A DNA stretch of 28,894 nt from the NCBI RefSeq assembly GCF_000003605.2, contig NW_003158228.1:25210-54103 (forward strand). Reading direction: 5' to 3'. The notes beneath the pieces are model-generated. The model was not told the origin of the DNA and ran no database searches. It worked only from the letters and a program-made list of their open reading frames with translations. This document shows, in pieces, positions 23,901 through 28,894 of the stretch (the stretch's first letter is position 1; each line of letters opens with the position of its first letter). A program made the translations under genes and the position numbers. This DNA comes from Saccoglossus kowalevskii. Its lineage: Eukaryota; Hemichordata; Enteropneusta; Harrimaniidae.

Positions 23901-24360
23901 TACTCGTGTGGAAATGGGAAAGAGCTAGTTACTTTTGCTGGCCCATGAGGAATCGTCCCTTATTTTTGTATTCTAGTTACACCTTCTGGCTGGATAAAAT
24001 CAAGTTCTCATCACTGCAGTTTTTCGACTATCTAGTGTTGGAATGAACATTATGTTGTTGTATGTTAGAAATATCATTTATGTTATCATTATGCTGTATA
24101 CAGTATTGATTGCTCAATACGTATTATGATATTCTATCTATCGAAGTGCAAGTTTGGGCTTTATTGAGTTTTTAAATATGCATTTAAATGTTTATTTTTC
24201 ATATACTAGTACTCATTTTATTGTATTGTATTCGAATTTATTATTTGTTAATTTTATTCATGTTTTTTTATGTGTTAGTAATTAGTAATGTGTAAATAAT
24301 TAAAAAAATATACTACAAATAAAATATGTAAAATAAAAATAAAAAATACACGTTTAGGGT

Positions 24361-24412
24361 GTACATGAAAATTGCGTTCTCGCGAACAGCGGGCGCAATT
24401 TATAAAATGTAC
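24361..24412. repeat. imperfect dyad in CpG-rich island
   Basis: Nested complementary arms are GTACAT (24361-24366) with ATGTAC (24407-24412), and AAATTGCG (24369-24376) with CGCAATTT (24394-24401). They enclose TTCTCGCGAACAG, itself nearly palindromic (TTCGCGAGAA-like). It could be a binding-site array or a foldback; no function is assigned. Confidence 0.5.
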
Positions 24413-25075
24413 GTTCAACAAAAAACAGACTGGCTTGGCACACATTACGCTGAGTACGTGCTCAAATCCGCCTTCCGGGGATTTCATGTTCTACTGAACA
24501 AAGTGGCTACAGCTTGAGACGGACGATTCAGCAACAGTAGTCGCCGAAATCGCGTGTTACGTGAGCACCGGCTTACTAGACAGTACGTGTTCCGACACAA
24601 TACTGACAATATATCAACCGGCATTCATTGGACAGTCGTGACATGTTGAGTAAGTTTAGGGGTTGACCATTAGAAGCTCTGGGAGGAGAGATCATATAAA
24701 CACCGTCCCAAAGGATGATATTTCTGTACCAATTTGCATCGTTTCCTTCTATTTATGTGTGTCTCTGTTTTACAATGTACATGTATATAATTTCTGTTAA
24801 ACGCTCTGCACTTTTTTCTCAAAATTTCCATCGACCATTTCCTCCAAATCCTCCTTGTTAGGACGGGACAGTGCTTGGTCATATATTTCAGCATTGTTTT
24901 GATCACTAGCTCATTTTTTTTCGAAGGCTGAAAACAGAATACAACGTCCAAGCAAACTGTATGTCAGTTGTGATCGGTGATTCAGTAATTTTCTTTTTCC
25001 TCGTCAGGGTTGTACAGATCGGGGGAGGGTATTTGACTCGTCACAGTGAATCAGAAAATGACGCACCTGTTATAA

Positions 25076-25109
25076 CTGTAGGCACGGTTACTAGTAACCG
25101 TGCTGTAGG
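25076..25109. repeat. 22-bp perfect palindrome between CTGTAGG direct repeats
   Basis: Positions 25082-25103 form a perfect palindrome with half-arm GCACGGTTACT, that is, an 11-bp stem with no loop. CTGTAGG occurs at both edges (25076-25082 and 25103-25109), overlapping the palindrome by one base. This resembles a footprint or minimal foldback insertion with a target duplication, but is too short to classify. Confidence 0.6.
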
Positions 25110-25232
25110 TGACTGAGTCCATGATATATACGGAAAGCAAATGTTTCCGAATATGTTATCTTTTCGCCTTATATCGTAGTTATCAAACATACAAACGACT
25201 GAGTTTTCAAATCAAACTCAACTCCGTATGAT

Positions 25233-25256
25233 CACGTGGATGCCCGGTGCGCACCG
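25233..25256. promoter_or_regulatory. E-box CACGTG and GC palindrome CGGTGCGCACCG
   Basis: A canonical E-box (CACGTG, 25233-25238) lies seven bases before the perfect 12-bp palindrome CGGTGCGCACCG (25245-25256), in a GC-richer island. Such pairs occur in promoters of bHLH-ZIP targets. The gene controlled, if any, is unknown. Confidence 0.3.
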
Positions 25257-25443
25257 TCATTGATTTATTGTGTCTAGACTTTGCTGACGTTGACCAACCT
25301 ACATGGAACAACTCATCCCATGGCTAAATACAAGTGAAAGTATTCATCAACGGAGGACAAGAGAACGGAGCATATGATTACTGGTAATGCTGACAGTATG
25401 ATAAATCAATGAGATTGTACTTTACGCTCTCGTTGAGCCATCC

Positions 25444-25453
25444 GGGAAATTCC
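25444..25453. promoter_or_regulatory. consensus kappa-B site
   Basis: GGGAAATTCC fits the NF-kappaB/Rel consensus GGGRNWYYCC at every position. A ten-base motif can occur by chance, but it sits in the same island as the E-box and the palindromes. Confidence 0.3.
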
Positions 25454-27339
25454 ACCCACAACAGAAATTAAAATATAAATTGGTTATAAAATTTGCCATG
25501 GAAAACCTTTAAAAACAAAAGTAATGACAAACATGGGTCTATATATATTATAATACTTTAGCTGTTAGAAATTGGGCGTAATTTCTTCTATGTTTTCTGA
25601 AAAATAGTGAATTTTCATTGTTTTTAGCGTTTTCGCAAAATCCCTGTTTCACGTTCATGCTAAAACATTAAAAATACACAATTTTTAAAAAAATCTCCAC
25701 ATAGCCAGTCTACTGTTTTCAAATAACCACCAGGACCCATCCTGCATTGTAGTTCTATTCATACCATGTGGATTTCTAAAATCCTTACTGCCAGTCTCAT
25801 GGGATTACCCATACTTTTTGGTCTTGGTTCAGGTGAACGGTTTCTGTTATATACTCTTTGGATTATCTTATTATACAAATAAATGAATCACTGTGTAACC
25901 CATATAACAGTAATGAATTCTATGAGTTCAGGACAACTTCTTGAATTCTATATCATTGTTTTCACCTGATAAAACATGTGGTTCAATTCAAGTTGACTTT
26001 CAACAAACATATTACCACATACTAAAAATAGATTCAGCCATACTGTTTAGATGTGTATATGTCTTTCGCTGTTCCTGTTTGTTACACTACCCTCAACTGT
26101 ACACGGGCACACAAGTCTATACAACTTATGCCACATGATTTATTATAAATATTTTTACAATTTGTATATGACATGATATTTTGTATGATGGGCAAATAAA
26201 TGTGTGATGTTTCCAATGGACTAAATCTGTGTTTACACATGTTTTATAAGTCGAATGTGGTCTTATTGGACTCAAGTGATTAAATCATTAACCAGACCGC
26301 TATTATAGGGTAATACATGTCACAGAGCCAATCATCTCGCGGATAATTACTTTTATACAAAGACAGGGAAAACAATCTGCATCTGTGTAAAATCACACAG
26401 CTAAATGTGGACAGGTGAAGTTGGTGCTACGTACTGCCAAGAGAATTAAACAATTATTGAATGTAATAATTTGTGAAAGTCATCAGTATATTTTCATCAA
26501 AAAATGTCGAATGTGATCTCACTATTAGTTGATGTTATCATATCAGGTTTGAAAGTGAATTTTAATAAGAATGTGATTCTCTGTCAGTGGCTTGGTACAG
26601 TTTGTATTTGTTTGCCACTGGGGTTTCCATCGGTATTCGGAAGACTGTACAACAATCACAACACAGCTGATGGATGCTCCCCAAAGTGTTACATTCTCTA
26701 TTATCATTTCGTTCACTGTTCCAAATAACGTGATTACTTAGGCGACTCAGTGGACGCCATGATGAATGGATTTTTGAGTATTTAAGTTATATACGAGTAT
26801 TATATATTTCATGCCCCCAGCGCATGGTTGCTCTTTCCAACTTGAAGCTCATTAAATGTCAAAGACAACTTTTGAAAATTGAAACCATGCTATATGAAAT
26901 ATTGTTCTGAAATTAAGGAAAAATTAGTTTTTTACGGGGGAAATATGGCGTTCAACAGGTTCAATCACAGAACCGAAACTCAAAGAAACCATTCTAATCG
27001 ATAAAAAAAATGACTAATAGTATCAAGCAGAACAAATATATGCTGACCACCCGCCCCAAATCTAGTGGCCTGTTGAAGGTGTTTTCATGTATGTTCTTCA
27101 GTATCGCTACAACTTATCTGAACGATAGACTCGTATGCCTCGTATTTTGTTTTATTCTGTTTAGTGTAACTTTTTACCTGCCAACGCCTTCTTTCATTAA
27201 GACGCACGATTAATTATACTTCAGAAAACTTGGGTACCAGTGGGCTGGAAGTTTTGATGATGAAATTGTGTAAAAATCATTAGCTTTACGCTGTCGAATG
27301 TGTGGTTATTTTTTCTGTCTGTAGGATCGATCCCTGAAA

Positions 27340-27566
27340 AGTTTCTAATCGGTGAATACCACTATCGTCTACGAGTTTACGACCTAAGGAGTTTGCGACG
27401 TTTAGTTCGTATATTATTACAAGCCAATGTGCCGTAAAAGGATGATATCTGCGCATGCTCAACAGTACGTTTACGACGACATTGAGCCTGAGTGGTTGTG
27501 ATCGAATATGATCGATGTACCTCTGATTTATTTGGTACCGGCTTTGTAACTATAGTTCATACCAAC
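27340..27566 (+). promoter_or_regulatory. candidate promoter and leader of a plus-strand gene
   Basis: This CpG-containing segment upstream of the candidate exon at 27567 includes CCAAT (27424-27428) and TGCGCATGCTC (27450-27460), which carries the NRF1 core GCGCATGC. NRF1 sites are typical of promoters of nuclear genes for mitochondrial and housekeeping functions. Two ATGs at about 27508-27520 would open short upstream frames if they are transcribed. No TATA box is evident. Confidence 0.35.
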
Positions 27567-27623
27567 ATGAGCTTGTTTAGGCTGTCAGGTTTCTTAGCTG
27601 GGCGACGTAAAATTATACAAAAG
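27567..27623 (+). CDS. candidate first coding exon of an unidentified plus-strand gene
   Basis: An ATG with A at -3 (CCAACATGA) opens 19 codons, MSLFRLSGFLAGRRKIIQK, ending AAG directly before a perfect donor, GTAAGT, in phase 0. An in-frame TGA lies at 27489-27491 with no ATG between. The peptide has five basic residues, no acidic residue and amphipathic character, consistent with the start of a mitochondrial presequence. The NRF1-like site upstream fits that idea. I do not recognise the protein, and no clear second exon appears in the remaining 1.3 kb, so the gene would have to continue beyond the right edge. Unspliced, the frame ends within a few codons past the donor. It remains possible that this is a chance ATG. 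Confidence 0.4.
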
Positions 27624-27840
27624 GTAAGTAAATTTGTTAATTGCAAATTTATTACCTACTGAATACGCGTGCGACCGTGGTAGTGATTCGATCACACGTG
27701 TGCACGTACGTCCGTACGCGTACGGTTTATTACACTGTTTTCAAATATATAGGATGGCCCATCATAGGATACTTTATCTTGCACATCTCACCGTTTTAGT
27801 ATGTTTTACCGAAGTTAATAAGATTGAGATTGAGAGAAGA

Positions 27841-27925
27841 ACGTCACCTTGACTATTCAAACCAAATTACCCTGAATAGTCAGCTGGTGACCGTGGAGGT
27901 ATATGTTCTAGTTACCTCCATGGTC
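27841..27925. repeat. two overlapping inverted repeats
   Basis: The first hairpin pairs GTCACC (27843-27848) and TGACTATTCA (27850-27859) with TGAATAGTCA (27873-27882) and GGTGAC (27886-27891). The second pairs GACCGTGGAGGTA (27889-27901) with TACCTCCATGGTC (27913-27925), with one mismatch that is G-U compatible in RNA. The stems share 27889-27891, so the full forms are mutually exclusive in one strand. It is probably a decayed foldback element; no function is assigned. Confidence 0.65.
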
Positions 27926-28081
27926 TTCCTCAGCTCATCTTCGCCTAGTAATATATACTTATACCTTATAATGTCTATTGGTGTAGTAGCATAATTGCTG
28001 ATAAATATGTAATTAACATTATGTAATAATAAATAATATTTGCATAGTGTGTGCAAAATTATTTACATTTGTATAACTCTC

Positions 28082-28110
28082 ATTGATGGTTATCACCACA
28101 GTCCATCAAT
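28082..28110. repeat. small hairpin
   Basis: ATTGATGG (28082-28089) and CCATCAAT (28103-28110) form a perfect 8-bp stem with a 13-nt loop. It lies at the start of a GC-richer patch extending to about 28210 that could be a dispersed repeat. Confidence 0.45.
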
Positions 28111-28894
28111 CCCCTGTCTGGAAACGCTTGGCAGTCTATTGTCCCAGGGCTGGTTGTGGGTAAATTAACCATTCACACCTTGGACAAGTAGCCAGGAAGC
28201 TGAGTGTACACAAACTTGAGCACTGCAATTGCAAACTGCAAACAGAACAGAACATATTATTATATATTTAATATGAACATCCAAGATGATAAGAACTAAC
28301 CATATCACCAAAAAGTAAATGTACATATTTATTCACATGAAAAACAAAAATTATGGTTGAATGCAGTTTTCTTACTATAAAAGGGTAAACCCGCTGTCAA
28401 TGCATTGAGTAAGTTTAGTAAATTAAAAACGAAATTCTCATCGAGGCAAAAAAGTTTCCCTACTCAATCCCTGACAATGCAAAAGAATTGATACTGCAGG
28501 ATGTTATTACTCCCCGTTCGGACCCAGTCCAAAAATGGGAACTTATGTTTTGACCTTTGTGCGTCTCAGACATGCCTGGACAATTATAATCAAACTTTAC
28601 ACATACATAATACATAGTATTTGTGGATGATATTCGCTCACATTCGATCAGGTTCAAACTGCATGCATTGGATCGTAGAGTTACAATAAAGGAAGTGAGC
28701 GTAATGTACATTTAAACAATACACTGTTTATGGCAATGTTACAACAAAGAAAGTACAATGTAACAAGAAGGCAACTGATGAATACACAATAGAATGCCCC
28801 TTTTATAGGGTTCAGTAGGATTCACACCTATGGATTAAAATAAGAGGAAGACACAGTGATAGGTTTTCAATATTGATACAAATCAACATTGCAA

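Larger units (their letters stand above)
20581..27339. other. interval without recognisable genes
   Basis: No reading frame of convincing length or familiar content occurs in these 6.8 kb. The AT-rich background is interrupted by GC-richer islands at about 20.6-21.7, 24.36-24.62 and 25.0-25.46 kb, which hold palindromes and transcription-factor-like sites listed separately. The islands could be alternative promoters, enhancers or non-coding first exons of muscleblind or of the plus-strand gene to the right. At 24650 a plus-strand GTAAGT follows a CpG-rich stretch, a weak candidate donor of a non-coding exon. Confidence 0.6.
27624..28894 (+). other. non-coding right end, possible first intron of the plus-strand gene
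   Basis: This segment begins at the donor GTAAGT after the candidate exon. It holds a CG-rich palindromic patch at about 27695-27724 (ACACGTGTGCACGTACGTCC and CGTACGCGTACGG), two overlapping hairpins at 27841-27925 and a small hairpin at 28082-28110. An open stretch at about 28102-28188 (reading SINPLSGNAWQSIVPGLVV before a possible GT donor) follows a CACCACAG but lacks a good pyrimidine tract. I do not call it an exon. Confidence 0.4.

Noticed and set aside
24670-24951. 93-residue minus-strand frame rich in Lys and Arg
   Set aside because: It superficially resembles a degenerate transposon protein, but I could identify no domain, motif or flanking repeat.
24645-28420. TTGAGTAAGTTTAG present near 24645 and near 28406
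   Set aside because: It is a 14-base match between two AT-rich sites with no flanking similarity. It may be chance and does not define a repeat family.

Overview
This is a stretch of animal nuclear DNA: AT-rich, with long non-coding spaces, coding exons flanked by GT/AG splice signals, microsatellites, a minisatellite and small foldback repeats. I see no bacterial gene structure, tRNA, rRNA or CRISPR array, and no intact transposon reading frame. The one securely identified gene is a muscleblind (MBNL) ortholog on the minus strand. Its second zinc finger has the four-residue C-C spacing I associate with vertebrate MBNL proteins, and its exon breaks also look vertebrate-like. This suggests an invertebrate deuterostome (hemichordate, echinoderm or cephalochordate). 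That assignment is inference, and the species cannot be read from the window.

Layout from left to right. Positions 1-117, 350-535, 4537-4713 and 7389-7547 are four minus-strand coding exons (exons 4, 3, 2 and 1) encoding residues 1-213 of muscleblind: zinc fingers 1-3 and the first cysteine of finger 4. The gene runs off the left edge. All three introns (232, 4001 and 2675 nt) are phase 0. Upstream of the start codon a strong splice acceptor at about 7664 suggests a short 5' UTR in exon 1. A long non-coding interval follows, probably a 5' UTR intron of about 12 kb, up to a CpG-rich block at about 19.5-20.6 kb that is the best promoter/first-exon candidate. From there to about 27.3 kb no gene is evident, but there are several compact GC-richer islands with palindromes and transcription-factor-like motifs.

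Near the right end, on the plus strand, a short candidate first coding exon (27567-27623) with a perfect consensus donor may begin a second, unidentified gene transcribed away from muscleblind. The rest of that gene is not recognised in the window.

No previously undescribed system is visible. The most useful observations are a cluster of MBNL-type YGCY motifs just downstream of exon 1 (possible autoregulation or circular RNA), a perfect DR1 nuclear-receptor element beside the CpG-rich block, two X-box-like sites in the large intron, and several compact foldback elements.
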